Below are positions 32,996 through 45,755 of a stretch of DNA of 64,000 nucleotides, piece after piece. The first letter of the stretch is position 1, and every line of letters begins with the position of its first letter. A model generated the notes under the pieces. It made no database searches. It was given only the letters and a program-made list of their open reading frames with translations, and was not told where the DNA came from. A program made the translations under genes and the position numbers. The DNA comes from Narthecium ossifragum (lineage: Eukaryota; Streptophyta; Magnoliopsida; Dioscoreales; Nartheciaceae): NCBI GenBank assembly GCA_963920575.1, contig OY986969.1, positions 10,041,096 to 10,105,095 on the forward strand, written 5' to 3'.

Positions 32996-35900
32996 TGTCA
33001 CGCCCCGACCCAGAAAATCCATCCAGATCGAAGCGTGAAACCACCTAAACCTATTTACATCATCAATTGGTGCAACAAGCATACGAATGAATAACTCGGT
33101 CTCCAGTTCATGAAAATTTTGACAGAATCTCCTCAATAATTATAACACAAGAAACCTGTACATTTCATAATATGATCATTTCAAGTTGTACAAAGGAACA
33201 ACAATAAGTAACTCATTATTACATTTCTCAAATGTCTACATCAAAGAATAATACAACATTTCTCCAATACAACTGAATTAATGATTAAACATTTATGTCC
33301 TCGAATACATCAAGTTATACCTCAATTTATACATCATTGATTAAGACTGTAAATTATCTGTAGATGAACTCCTCGAAGCTCCAAGTCCTCGATCACCTCG
33401 AAATACTGCGCCATCTTCTAAAGGAACACCTGAAAGAAGGAACTGCATCGACCTGCATCGCCGATGCAGCCCAGGTAGGGTGAGCAACAATGCCCAGTAG
33501 GGTTCTACTCTACGTCGCACAGAAAGGAAGGGAAACTGCAACTGTGTCGTTCTCCGCCTAAGCCTAAGGTATGCCAAGGGGTTTCATAACCCCGTCGATG
33601 TCCCAAGGGCTCCCGTCATGAACCTCTCTCTTGAACATGTTACCAAGATCCCTAAGCACCAACAAGGGAACGGTACCATGTGGGATCACCCTTACCCAAG
33701 AACAAACGAGAGGAAACAAAGACCGCGGGCTCCTGTCCAGGTACCACCCTGCCCAGTCATACCATCTCTCGCGGGGACACACATGTCAGGGAACACATCG
33801 ACAACCATCCTTAGCACTTGGCCTTGGAGACCGACACGACCTCTACACCTCAAATAAAAATTTTTAATCCATAATCGACTATAGCTATAACCTCAAATGA
33901 TATCCAACATAATCATTGATGACAATCACGTCCTAATCCTCGACTACCCAAACCCCGGTCCTAGGGCTAGATCCGGGCTACCCGAGAACCCCGGATCGGC
34001 GATCGAAACCATCGCCTACCACCTAGCCTTAATGCTTCTAATGCATACAACATGCATGAGCCTATTCAACAAACTAGGCCTAGGTGTCTCTACATGCCAA
34101 ACCATCAATCAATTGTCCAACAAGGTATAACATAACTATAGAATAGATTTAGCATGAAAGATACGACATACATGACACTTATGTATCCAAACCAAGCATA
34201 ACCATTCAACACACAGGGCACACCTTCGGCCCAACTAAACTACACATTCCCGAGGGTCATCACTCCCTCAGTTAACCCACAAGTAAATAGAAACGGACAC
34301 ACAGCCAGCCCTAAGCTTAAGCATGATAGAGGAATACATCATTGGATAATTAACAGGAGTTTACGACCATTGAGTAAAGGGAGGAACAGTTGGCACTAAT
34401 GATTATCAATTTACATTAAATACAGGGTCAATAACAAAACTCGGCATAGAACGAAATTAGTGGGCTACATCTAAGTCAAACCATTATACAAGATCAATCC
34501 GACAGAAATAAAGGGAAATCCCACAATTTGTTGCAATGTAGTCCTCTGCCTGGCTCCCGATCGGTCAGCGCCTGGCCCAATCGATCGGAAGTCCAGAGCC
34601 TGGAACGATCAAGCATTAGAGAGAAAGGAAGATGAGGATCCCTCTAATATGACAACTCAATCGATCAAATTACGAAGACTCCAAAGGTTACAGAAATAGC
34701 ACGCTGCTCTCCAAACGAAGATTAAACTCCACCACTATCATCTCAGTCAACATAGGTCCGATTTTACCAAAGGAAAAACTAAGAGCTCGATCCAAAATCG
34801 ATGGAAATAATTACTCAGTCAAACCGCTGCACTAAAGAGGCAAACCAGCAAACACCTTGCATACGTAACTTGAAGAAGCCCGTGCATTCATATCCGACAC
34901 AAAGCTCCCCATTCCCATCGGCATAAGTATAAACACATATCGATCAAATCATACGAGAACAAGGAGGTGAAATCCCAACGAAAGGAAGTGTCAAGGAGGA
35001 CAGGACCACGGAGTCCCACGACTCAGACCCAACACCTCGACACCAGCCCAGCTGTCGATCTTCGGCTTCCCAACCGATCGACTGTTAGACAGAGCATGGG
35101 AAAAATCCCACGAACACCCAACAATGACCAATAACGACAAGAATCAGAGAACACTAGAAAACAAGGAAACCCAGACACTTCAAGCAACCAGCCAATCCCA
35201 AACCCCGGGTAATCCATGACAGCAAGGGAAGGACAGAGCAAGGCATAACATAGGAATCCACGGCAGTAAGGAGCAAAACAGAGGCATAGCATCGAAGTCC
35301 ATGGCAGCGAGGAAAACCAAAGTAAAAGCGGCAAAAATCAGAAAATTGAAGCAGAGCATCTGAGAAGGGATTAAAACACCGCGACAATCACTAAACCTGA
35401 GCTACTGATGTGAAGAAAGAGGAGAATATCACCAGAGCCAAGACCATAGAGCATCAAACACCAACAAACCCCAGAAAAACAGAGCAGAAGCAACAAACCC
35501 AAGCTAATATCATCAAAGGTATTGCCGGAAAAACAGAGCATGGAAACAGGGAAGAGATCCAAACATCTCACACACACAACATCCAATCCCGTTCCTAATA
35601 TCCTAATCAAAGATCAGGGTAGGAGCCCTACTCTATGCTAGTAGAGTCTAAACAAAGTTTAGGCTAGAAACCCTACCTGAGAATGCAATCCAAGCTTAAT
35701 CCGGCTGAAGACCACCTCCTCCATCGTCGTTGCCGCCTCTGGCTTGCCGGGGGTCCGCTGGGAATCACCAAAGTCCGCCAGGAACCATCCGACGTCGAGC
35801 ACCACTCGCGACGGGAAGAGAAAGAGAGGGGAAGGGCGTCGGATCTGAGAGGAAGAGGGGTTCCGCAAGTTGAGAGAGGTGAGGGCGGGCTCGGAGGGGA

Positions 35901-36419
35901 GCGACGATGAACGGCGGCGGCGAAGGAACTCCAGAGAAGGGAGATCGGTGGCCGGCGACGGTAGCGAAGGAACCTCCACGGAAAGGGAGAAGGCCGGCGC
36001 GATCGCGGGTAGGGGTGAAGGGAAACTGGGGAAGGCTGCTGCGGGTAAGAGAGAAAGGAAGAGAGAGAGAGAGAAATTAGGGTTAAGAAGGTTTGGGTTT
36101 AATCAAACGGTGATTAAGTCTCCTAACCACTTGATCAGCCAGATTTAATCACGATCGCTCAAATCTTGATCCTTACGATCTAACTCAAATCCTCCGATCT
36201 GGGGTACTCCTAATAGTCTAATCAAAGACATACATCATCACAAGGCCGTGTGTGCGTTACGCGCATGTGAAATCAACTCCGCTAAGAGTAATTTACCAAA
36301 TTACCCCCGGAGCCGCAACGATCAAAGGAGATCGCGAGGCAAGTCCCACCAAGCCAAACCAAATGAACCAGACCCTCGACCGACGCGGTCGGACCGGGTT
36401 GGAGGTACGGGTCCTCACA
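32996..36419 (-). repeat. 3' LTR of the LARD-like element
   Basis: 3424 bp. Differs from the other LTR by scattered substitutions and small indels (for example 2 bases near 33650 and 3 near 36020). Carries a GC-rich block at 35690-36065, described under the 5' LTR. ORFs inside it are not convincing genes. Confidence 0.92.
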
Positions 36420-36420
36420 A

Positions 36421-36450
36421 CCTATCACCCTTAAAGGAATTTCGTCCTCG
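36421..36450 (-). promoter_or_regulatory. Pre-PPT block and PPT of the LARD-like element
   Basis: The minus strand reads GAGGACGAAATTCCTTTAAG then GGTGATAGG next to the 3' LTR, equivalent to 22578-22609 of the Tekay-type element. Confidence 0.75.
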
Positions 36451-39400
36451 AAATTCGGTTGGAGTAGGGTCAAAAACAATAAGCAAAACAAGCACACCTG
36501 CACAAGACAAGAAGGTTAGCAAGCTCACAACCCGAGCACCAACGCTCGCAATGGCCACACAAGACAGAGAAACGCCTCGGGGTGAGGACCATTTGGGACA
36601 AACTGCGCATGCGCTCCAGAGCTTCCAAGTCACCCCCAAACGCCTATGTGTAATCTATCCACCTCAAGCTCTACTCTGTCGAAGCTGCTGACACGCAATG
36701 AATCTGGACGGTGCCTCCTCAGCTCGAACACGTGACGGTATGAAGCACAATTGGAAGGTATGGGATAAGGTAAACCTAAAACAGTCTCGCCACCATGAAC
36801 TGAAATCTCAAAGAGCAACCCCCCGGCATTGATTCTTCCTTGACCAACCTACCTGGATATCCGCGTGGGTCATTCTCAAGGTCACTCTGTCATCAAATTG
36901 CAAAATCAACCGGCGATCACTTTATCTGTGCAAATCTTCTGTCAACTCTGACCTGATCTATGTTGATCTTCTGAATATTGGGTGTTGTTGTCTGAGTCGA
37001 TGGATGAAGCCTCTGCAAGCTATGGCCAATAAGATGAAAATCAACATGGGATGCCGTACTATGCCTCAAACGGTGCGATGCCAAAGCTGAACTGTCAACT
37101 ACTGTAGCAAGCGAACTCCACCATGGAATGTGATCTTAATATATGCATCAACAATACACGATTCATCTGAGAACTGCACTAAAGCCTGCCCGTAAATCTG
37201 GAATCGCGACCTGACACGATGGAAGCTAAAATGTCATGTAGCATGTTCACCTCCCCGACATGCGACCTGCTAAACTGCTTGCAGTATCCGTACTCATAGA
37301 CAATATATGTGCTGATTTGGCCAATCATGCTATCATGAGCCAAATCATATAAAGTCCTCTCGGCATCCTCTATATGATGATGATGAAGTCTGTCATGCTA
37401 TGATGTCCACTCTGACACTGGAAAAGCTACAACGGGTTTGCTATTTGTGAATGCTCCGCCTTCACGTCCTGACAGGTGAAGTAATGGGGACGAACTCGGC
37501 ATCTCGCGCTACCAATGCTGATGACGGTCACGACATACCACCATACCTGCGAGGTGGTCAACAAGGGAAAGGAGTAGGACGTTTGAACGCCATCATTACA
37601 CAACTCTGGAACTGAGGCTCGATCTCTGAAACACAACATACTGCCTGCTGACGCTGTCTGCCTCTCATCTACACGCTGGACATCAATCTGGACATGAACC
37701 TCCGTAAGATTCGTGTCGTCACTTCACATCACCATCACTCTGGACTGACATCTTCTGAGGGGTAAGGAGTGTTGTCCGACCTGGATGACTGCCTCCATCT
37801 CCGCCAATGACGGGTTGTTACTGCCACTAAAGATGCTCTAATTTCTCTGGCCCAACTGCTCGAGGTAACATCTACGACATTGGGTTAAACAGAAAGGTGA
37901 TATACCCGAAAGGTCGAGACCTTTCTAGCAACTACCAGTTGCTATCACCCTTAAAGGCACTGACGTAGTGACTTTAAGACAAGACCTCCGGTCTCCTGGT
38001 CAATCTGATCAACATTCCCGCGGTCCTGAAGATGTCTCTGCTGAATTTCGAACGTAGTCTTTGATCTCTGCCGTCACATATCTGCTTCAAGGTCAGTTGG
38101 ATCAACTAATCTACCTGCCGCTGACACAATTCGTATCTCGTACTGAAAGCAATCCTCGGGATATCGCAATCCCGAATCTCTATCTGATTGCAGCTGATAC
38201 GAAGTCTGACCTACGAGAAGGTCGACAAAGCTCTGAGCTGACGAGTATCTCGGCGATGCACTGCAACGGGCACGTACTCCTCAAAGAACGGAAGGTTCAG
38301 GGACAACCTGTTGATATGACTGCTGGAGCTGCTGAGACGGCGAAAACTGTTGCACGCGGTCCAGCTGCTCATGGTTTGGAAGAGCGAACACACGTCCTCA
38401 ACGGTCGCCTCTACCACAAATATAGCCCGGCCTACTCGGCCATGAGGTCTCTGCGACGCGCTCACTGAAGACCCTGGTTGAATTACCCCGAACGAACCTC
38501 GAGTCCAAGCTCGGCAACCCTGCGAAGGTGGAAAATTCTGAAAGCTTCTCAAATGGACGGTTGCACAAACAACAACACGAGGGGACAAACCTGCTCTCCC
38601 GAGCACCCTCAAAACAAAAGAGAGGAGTTCACCACAGACCGGTGAACAACCTCAGCTCTCGACAACCAGAAGGCGCTCCAACCCGCAACCTTCAACGAGA
38701 GCAAGACAACGCCGTCAGGTGTACTCATGACACCTTCCCACGGCCAAAGAAGCACAACTCGGTATGCGACCAACTGACGCAAACCAAGGAAGCCGTCGAC
38801 CCCCAACGTGTCCCACAGGTGGGCGACGGACACCTAGAGGTCTCCAACCTCTAGAAAACGCCCCGACAAGAGTAACCAACCCAAGCTTTTGTCCCAAATC
38901 GGTGGCTACTCCCAAAGCCACACTCGACTCCAGTCCCAAACCAACACGGCTGCACGGGGACGAGTCACAAGGGAGAACACCCGGCGCCACAAGAAAACCA
39001 CGAGCCGCAAGACACTCCAAAAGCTGAAAGCTGAAGCTGCAAACTGAAATCTAGAAGAAGGCGGCTCTGAAATGGGCTGTTGTTCAAGCTGCTCTCTGCC
39101 CAGAAGTGCGCGAAACTCCGGTAAGACCGGTCGCTATCTCGTCTCCGGCGATGCTCTATCTGGAATCTGAATTCCCGCGTCTGCCACATGTACCTGCCCC
39201 AGCTGAGGTGTCAACCCACTGCTCTGCCCCACGCCGTGCGTCACGCCCGACTGCTCTACGGTAAGCGTCTCGCGTCCCTCGCAACCAGCACCGTCGGCGG
39301 AAAGGCTCCCGGCGGCAAGCACTCGAGCACCCTATGGGTTCCCTCTCAGTCTGGCGGTCCAGGCTACCTCTCAAAGAACTGGCACGACGCTGCTGCCGAA

Positions 39401-40189
39401 ACCACTGTACTCTGCCAACAGCCACCCTGCTGTCTCACTAAACCCGGGACAACCCCGAAACTCACCACGACCACCGACCAACAGTCCGGTGTCAACCCTC
39501 AAGTTATCTGTCTCAGTATCCAGAGTCCAGTCCAGGGCGTCCCCCGCTGTCACTCCAGCATACCGAGCCAGGTGATCCAACCAACCCGCGTGCTGCCACG
39601 CGGTGCGAGTACCAAAAAATAGAGGAAGGCACTCCCAACTACACCACCTTCCAAAGGTAGGGGTCAGAGAACAGTACGCGAACTGTTCTCAACACACAAC
39701 CAACAGTGTCCCTAGTGGCCCCGACAAGCACCACTATGCATCGCTTCCTGGGAAGACAAGGAAACAACGGCTTCCCAAACAAGCGATACTGCAGGATGTC
39801 TGAGACATTCAGGATCCGGGACACCTCCTTCAATCAGTCCTCTACTGTCGAAGGATCTCCAACATCACCTCTGGGCCACAACGAGTCCACCTCTCGGGAT
39901 TCCAAGAGTATAAAGGCGACACACGTCCTATTCCCTACTCGCTCATCTCCAGCACGGGGGGAGATACACTGTCAGGCGAGGGAACGGACAACGCCGGAGT
40001 GCGTGCACACCTCCCCTTGAGGCGTCACGACACAGCCGAAAACCAAAACACAACAGCAATCAACCTAACTAATGCACATCACACGCATTCGCAAACAGTC
40101 ATGCAAGGATGTTCTAGACCTAGAACTATCCCATTCCACACTCAAAATCTCAACCGCAAGCCTAATCTTATCCCTGGGATCTACAGCCT

Positions 40190-40201
40190 GCTCTGATACC
40201 A
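40190..40201 (-). promoter_or_regulatory. Primer-binding site of the LARD-like element
   Basis: TGGTATCAGAGC on the minus strand, three bases from the 5' LTR end; tRNA-iMet type, identical to the Tekay PBS. Confidence 0.92.
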
Positions 40202-40204
40202 AAC

Positions 40205-43200
40205 TGTCACGCCCCGACCCAGAAAACCCATCCAGATCGAAACGTGAAACCACCTAAATCTATTTACATCATCAATTGGCGCAACAAGCATACGAATGAA
40301 TAACTCGGTCTCCAATTCATGAAAATTTTGACAAAATCTCCTCGATAATTATAACACAAGAAACCTGTACATTTCATAATATGATAATTTCAAGTTGTAC
40401 AAAGGAACAACAATAAGTAACTCATTATTACATTTCTCAAATGTCTACATCAAAGAATAATACAACATTTCTCCAATACATCTGAATTAATGATTAAACA
40501 TTTATGTCCTCGAATACATCAAGTTATACCTCAATTTATACATCATTGATTAAGACTGTAAATTATCTGTAGATGAACTCCTCGAAGCTCCAAGTCCTCG
40601 ATCACCTCGAAATACTGCGCCATCTTCTAAAGGAACACCTGAAAGAAGGAACTGCATCGACCTGCATCGCCGATGCAGCCCAGGTAGGGTGAGCAACAAT
40701 GCCCAGTAGGGTTCTACTCTACGTCGCACAGAAAGGAAGGGAAACTGCAACTGTGTCGTTCTCCGCCTAAGCCTAAGGTATGCCAAGGGGTCCCATAACC
40801 CCGTCGATGTCCCAAGGGCTCCCGTCATGAACCTCTCTCTTGAACATGTTACCAAGATCACCCTAAGCACCAACAAGGGAACGGTACCATGTGGGATCAC
40901 CCTTACCCAAGAACAAACGAGAGGAAACAAAGACCGCGGGCTCCTGTCCAGGTACCACCCTGCCCAGTCATACCATCTCTCGCGGGGACACACATGTCAG
41001 GGAACACATCGACAACCATCCTTAGCACTTGGCCTTGGAGACCGACACGACCTCTACACCTCAAATAAAAATTTTTAATCCATAATCGACTATAGCTATA
41101 ACCTCAAATGATATCCAACATAATCATTGATGACAATCACGTCCTAATCCTCGACTACCCAAACCCCGGTCCTAGGGCTAGATCCGGGCTACCCGAGAAC
41201 CCCGGATCGGCGATCGAAACCATCGCCTACCACCTAGCCTTAATGCTTCTAATGCATACAACATGCATGAGCCTATTCAAACAACTAGGCCTAGGTGTCT
41301 CTACATGCCAAACCATCAATCAATTGTCCAACAAGGTATAACATAACTATAGAATAGATTTAGCATGAAAGATACGACATACATGACACTTATGTATCCA
41401 AACCAAGCATAACCATTCAACACACAGGGCACACCTTCGGCCCAACTAAACTACACATTCCCGAGGGTCATCACTCCCTCAGTTAACCCACAAGTAAATA
41501 GAAACGGACACACAGCCAGCCCTAAGCTTAAGCATGATAGAGGAATACATCATTGGATAATTAACAGGAGTTTACGACCATTGAGTAAAGGGAGGAACAG
41601 TTGGCACTAATGATTATCAATTTACAGTAAATACAGGGTCAATAACAAAACTCGGCATAGAACGAAATTAGTGGGCTACATCTAAGTCAAACCATTATAC
41701 AAGATCAATCCGACAGAAATAAAGGGAAATCCCACAATTTGTTGCAATGTAGTCCTCTGTCTGGCTCCCGATCGGTCAGCGCCTGGCCCAATCGATCGGA
41801 AGTCCAGAGCCTGGAACGATCAAGCATTAGAGAGAAAGGAAGCTGAGGATCCCTCTAATACGACAACTCAATCGATCAAATTACGAAGACTCCAAAGGTT
41901 ACAGAAATAGCACGCAGCTCTCCAAACGAAGATTAAACTCCACCACTATCATCTCAGTCAACATAGGTCCGATTTTACCAAAGGAAAAACTAAGAGCTCG
42001 ATCCAAAATCGATGGAAATAATTACTCAGTCAAACCGCTGCACTAAAGAGGCAAACCAGCAAACACCTTGCATACGTAACTCGAAGAAGCCCGTGCATTC
42101 ATATCCGACACAAAGCTCCCCATTCCCATCGGCATAAGTATAAACACATATCGATCAAATCATACGAGAACAAGGAGGTGAAATCCCAACGAAAGGAAGT
42201 GTCAAGGAGGACAGGACCACGGAGTCCCACGACTCAGACCCAACACCTCGACACCAGCCCAGCTGTCGATCTTCGGCTTCCCAACCGATCGACTGTTAGA
42301 CAGAGCATGGGAAAAATCCCACGAACACCCAACAATGACCAATAACGACAAGAATCAGAGAACACTAGAAAACAAGGAAACCCAGACACTTCAAGCAACC
42401 AGCCAATCCCAAACCCCGGGTAATCCATGACAGCAAGGGAAGGACAGAGCAAGGCATAGCATAGGAATCCACGGCAGTAAGGAACAAAACAGAGGCATAG
42501 CATCGAAGTCCATGGCAGCGAGGAAAACCAAAGTAAAAGCGGCAAAAATCAGAAAATTGAAGCAGAGCATCTGAGAAGGGATTAAAACACCGCGACAATC
42601 ACTAAACCTGAGCTACTGATGTGAAGAAAGAGGAGAATATCACCAGAGCCAAGACCATAGAGCATCAAACACCAACAAACCCCAGAAAAACAGAGCAGAA
42701 GCAACAAACCCAAGCTAATATCATCAAAGGTATTGCCGGAAAAACAGAGCATGGAAACAGGGAAGAGATCCAAACATCTCACACACACAACATCCAATCC
42801 CGTTCCTAATATCCTAATCAAAGATCAGGGTAGGAGCCCTACTCTATGCTAGTAGAGTCTAAACAAAGTTTAGGCTAGAAACCCTACCTGAGAATGCAAT
42901 CCAAGCTTAATCCGGCTGAAGACCACCTCCTCCATCGTCGTTGCCGCCTCTGGCTTGCCGGGGGTCCGCTGGGAATCACCAAAGTCCGCCGGGAACCATC
43001 CGACGTCGAGCACCACTCGCGACGGGAAGAGAAAGAGAGGGGAAGGGCGTCGGATCTGAGAGGAAGAGGGGTTCCGCAAGTTGAGAGAGGTGAGGGCGGG
43101 CTCGGAGGGGAGCGACGATGAACGGCGGCGGCGAAGAAACTCCAGAGAAGGGAGATCGGTGGCCGGCGACGGCAGCGAAGGAACCTCCACGGAAAGGGAG

Positions 43201-43633
43201 AAGGCCGGCGCGATCGCGGGTAGGGGTGAAGAAGGGAAACTGGGGAAGGCTGCTGCGGGTAAGAGAGAAAGGAAGAGAGAGAGAGAGAAATTAGGGTTAA
43301 GAAGGTTTGGGTTTAATCAAACGGTGATTAAGTCTCCTAACCACTTGATCAGCCAGATTTAATCACGACCGCTCAAATCTTGATCCTTGCGATCTAACTC
43401 AAATCCTCCGATCTGGGGTACTCCTAATAGTCTAATCAAAGACATACATCATCACAAGGCCGTGTGTGCGTTACGCGCATGTGAAATCAACTCCGCTTAG
43501 AGTAATTTACCAAATTACCCCCGGAGCCGCAACGATCAAAGGAGATCGCGAGGCAAGTCCCACCAAGCCAAACCAAATGAACCAGACCCTCGACCGACGC
43601 GGTCGGACCGGGTTGGAGGTATGGGTCCTCACA
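40205..43633 (-). repeat. 5' LTR of the LARD-like element
   Basis: 3429 bp. On the minus strand the first ~400 bp lead into a (CT)-rich stretch and then a GC-rich, exon-like block (about 43270-42900) ending in TCTCAG/GTAGGG, which resembles a splice donor. Related LTRs at 45837-47562 and 49224-56700 keep this layout (GC-rich block, then AGAGGTAGG, then AT-rich) although the GC-rich sequence differs between them. Confidence 0.92.
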
Positions 43634-43708
43634 TTATCGTTCAAGGGCAGCAACTTTTCTTTCCGTGATCGGCGATCGTGCATTCACTACTAATAAACTC
43701 TAATCAAA

Positions 43709-43726
43709 TCCCCGGCAATGGCGCCA
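43709..43726 (-). promoter_or_regulatory. Primer-binding site of Athila-2
   Basis: TGGCGCCATTGCCGGGGA on the minus strand: tRNA-Asp type with one mismatch (A for G). Confidence 0.9.
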
Positions 43727-43732
43727 AAAACT

Positions 43733-44547
43733 TGATGAATTAAATTTATATATCGCAAGTATACGAATACGTGTGGTCAGTATAGCAGCAAGACGAGTAT
43801 CGTACCCACAGAGATTTGTAAAGATTATTAGAGTAAAACGCGAAAGAACAGAGAAGAAAGAAAATAAGGAAAGCAAAGTAAGAAATAAGAAGTACCGAAA
43901 ATAAAAGATCTAATAACGAAATAAGAAAATGATGGAAATCTGATGGATGAAGACTAAGGTTCCAATTTCACCATAACATCCTCATTCTATGCATTGAATC
44001 AACAAAATCTCAATTTAATTCCAAAGGTTCGTTCTTTCGGTATCATGATCCGTTCGGCCGCGGTCTTCACTAAGTACCCTTAATTAACTCTTGCTAATAA
44101 ACCCATAGCTAAGTGTCAATCAAGAATCCATTAAGCTCTAAAGAACAATTATGAACCAAGAATTGTCTTAGCTTGAACTCGGCTTCGACATGAACTCAGG
44201 CATTCATAGATCCTACAAGATTTGGGTATGAACCCTCGCCTAATCTCACATAAAATAATTTATAATACTTCTATTGGTAAGATAAAGGTATTTAAGATCT
44301 TAGTTATAATAATGAATGAAACAAGGAATATAAACTGATTGAATAAGCATGATTCAATAACATAGAATGATTCTGTTAGGCTACATCGGTACCTTAGAAA
44401 AGAAACTAGCCACTCATGTTCATCATGAAGACGACAAAAGTGTTCAAGGAAAAATAAAGAAAGAAAGACGAAGAAAACAAAACCCTAACACCGCTTCCTC
44501 TCCTCCAGATGCTCCAGAAAAGTCCTCCTAGAAGTCCTCCAAAACCC
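43733..44547 (-). repeat. Partial 5' LTR (41-bp R plus U5) of Athila-2
   Basis: On the minus strand it begins at 44547 with GGTTTTGGAGGACTTCTAGG and runs to the LTR end TTCATCA at 43733. It aligns with the R/U5 half of the Athila-1 LTR (shared GAACATGAGTGGCTAG and AAGGTACCGATGTAGCC). The U3 half is absent. It adjoins an unrelated copia fragment at 44548. Confidence 0.85.
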
Positions 44548-44554
44548 GTTAATC

Positions 44555-45235
44555 ATGTCATACTTCTTAAGTAGACTTGATAGAACACTTTATAGAGGGA
44601 TGATTGGGTCCTTAATCTACTTGACCGCTAGTAGATCGGACATCATATTTAGTGTTTGCATTTGTACTAGGTTTCAATCTTGTCCTAAAAAATCACATTT
44701 GGTTGCGACCAAGAAGATCTTTAGATATCTAATGGGAACCGAAAAGTATGATTTGTGATATCCTACAAGCTAATCTTTTGATTTAATTGGCTACTCCGAT
44801 GCGAATTTCACAAGATGTAGACTTGATAGAAAAAGTACAAGTAGTACATGTGATTTTCTTGGTCATGCTCTTGTTTCTTGGTTCTCCAAGAAGCAAAATT
44901 CAGTTGCTTTATCCACCGCCGAAGTGGAATACATCGCGGCGGGGAGCTGTTGTGCACAATTACTTTGGATAAAAATGCAATTGGTAGATTACAACATACA
45001 TGTAGGTAAATTTCCCATTAGGTATGACAACTCTAGTGCCATCAATCTATCCAAGAATTTCATCCAAGATTATAGGACAAAACATATAGAAATTCGGCAC
45101 CATTTTCTTCGTGATCACTCACAAAAAGGGGATATTGCACTTGAATTTATTAGCACCGAATATCAAATTATGGATATGCTAACCAAGCCATTATTAAGCG
45201 AGGACAGGTTTGCATATCTTATAAGGGAGCTTTGA
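44555..45235 (+). pseudogene. Copia RNase H region, second copy
   Basis: RGMIGSLIYLTASRSDIIFS, FRYLMGTEKYDL, FLGHALVSWFSKKQNSVAL, AEVEYIAAGSCCAQLLW, RTKHIEIRHHFLRDHSQKGD, DMLTKPLLSEDRF. Stops follow KYDL near 44758 and there is a frame change before the AEVEYI segment. Confidence 0.87.
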
Positions 45236-45467
45236 ATGTCAAACTGATGTCCGAGATAAATGAGCTAAAGGAAAAAAGTATGTCCACCTTTTATGTATTG
45301 TTTCATACATCATACAACTTGCATGTCAAATTTCAATTTAATAAGAAAAATTGATGTTTGATGATTTGTTTTAACTCATATTATTTATACACATGTCTAT
45401 GCAAAGTTTCATGGGTTTTTGATTTAGAAATGAATTTATTTTGAATTTCAAAATCCATTTTCTAGAA

Positions 45468-45575
45468 TTGACGGTCGATCCGAACTTCATGAAGGTCGAC
45501 TGTGAGTACAATTTTTTTGTTACCCACAAAACGTACACAAAGGTCGACTGCAAATTTATGATGGATTGACCGCCA
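45468..45575 (+). repeat. TCGA hairpin units in the inter-ORF spacer, second copia copy
   Basis: GACGGTCGATCCGAACTTCA followed by TGAAGGTCGACTGTG forms a hairpin, and a second partial unit follows. Same position relative to RNase H and the accessory ORF as the array at 9285-9530. The rest of 45236-45755 shows no gene; its last part is CT-rich leader before the ORF start. Confidence 0.55.
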
Positions 45576-45755
45576 CGATTGTGACATACTTAAGTGAGGG
45601 TTTTTTGATCTTATTGTCAGATCTCCCCCATATAATCCCCTCTCACTCGATCAAATCCCTTATCTCTCTCGTTCAACCGTACCCTAACCTTTCCAAAGCC
45701 ACCGTTCCTTCTCACCACCTTCGTCCTCTCTCTCAAACCCTAACTCCGTCATTCC

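Larger units (their letters stand above)
36420..40204 (-). other. Interior of the LARD-like element, no recognisable protein domain
   Basis: Both strands were scanned for retroelement motifs (zinc knuckle, D-S/T-G, xxDD, RNase H, HHCC/DDE) and none was found. ORFs up to about 145 codons exist but look compositional. The first ~105 nt after the LTR on the minus strand (40201-40097) match the Tekay leader, including TGTAGATCCCAGG and ATGGGATAGTTCTAGGTCTA. The end (36421-36450) matches the Tekay pre-PPT block. What lies between is unassigned. Confidence 0.7.
32996..43633 (-). mobile_element. LARD-like non-autonomous Ty3 element with 3.4-kb LTRs (TSD TTATC)
   Basis: 10,638 bp. LTRs are 40205-43633 (5') and 32996-36419 (3'), TGTGAGG...GTGACA on the minus strand, with TTATC at 32991-32995 and 43634-43638. 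The two LTRs look nearly identical over 3.4 kb, so the insertion is recent. A tRNA-iMet PBS and a PPT are present. The 3.8-kb interior shows no gag, protease, RT, RNase H or integrase. Dimensions fit large retrotransposon derivatives (LARDs). PBS-leader, PPT block and LTR termini match the Tekay-type element, the probable source of its proteins (inference). Confidence 0.9.
5537..44547 (-). mobile_element. Athila-2: Athila-like Ty3 element with R-U5...U3-R ends, multiply interrupted
   Basis: Minus-strand order: partial 5' LTR (44547-43733), tRNA-Asp PBS, gag (split by the LARD element), PR, RT, RNase H, INT, post-pol region, PPT (split by the copia element), partial 3' LTR (6171-5537). The 5' LTR copy lacks U3 and the 3' LTR copy lacks U5. 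They overlap only in a 41-bp segment (44507-44547 and 5537-5577) that begins about 33 nt after a TATAAATA box in U3. All pol domains are present but broken by stops and frameshifts. It belongs to the same family as Athila-1, with a divergent U3. Confidence 0.8.

Noticed and set aside
33341..33577. ORF at the end of the LARD LTRs (repeated at 40550-40993)
   Set aside because: Repeated because the LTR is repeated. It differs by frame-changing indels between LTR copies and has no domain.
36248..39425. ORFs of 130-147 codons in the LARD interior and LTR
   Set aside because: No motif, and both strands are open over the same stretches. Best read as non-coding filler of a pol-less element.
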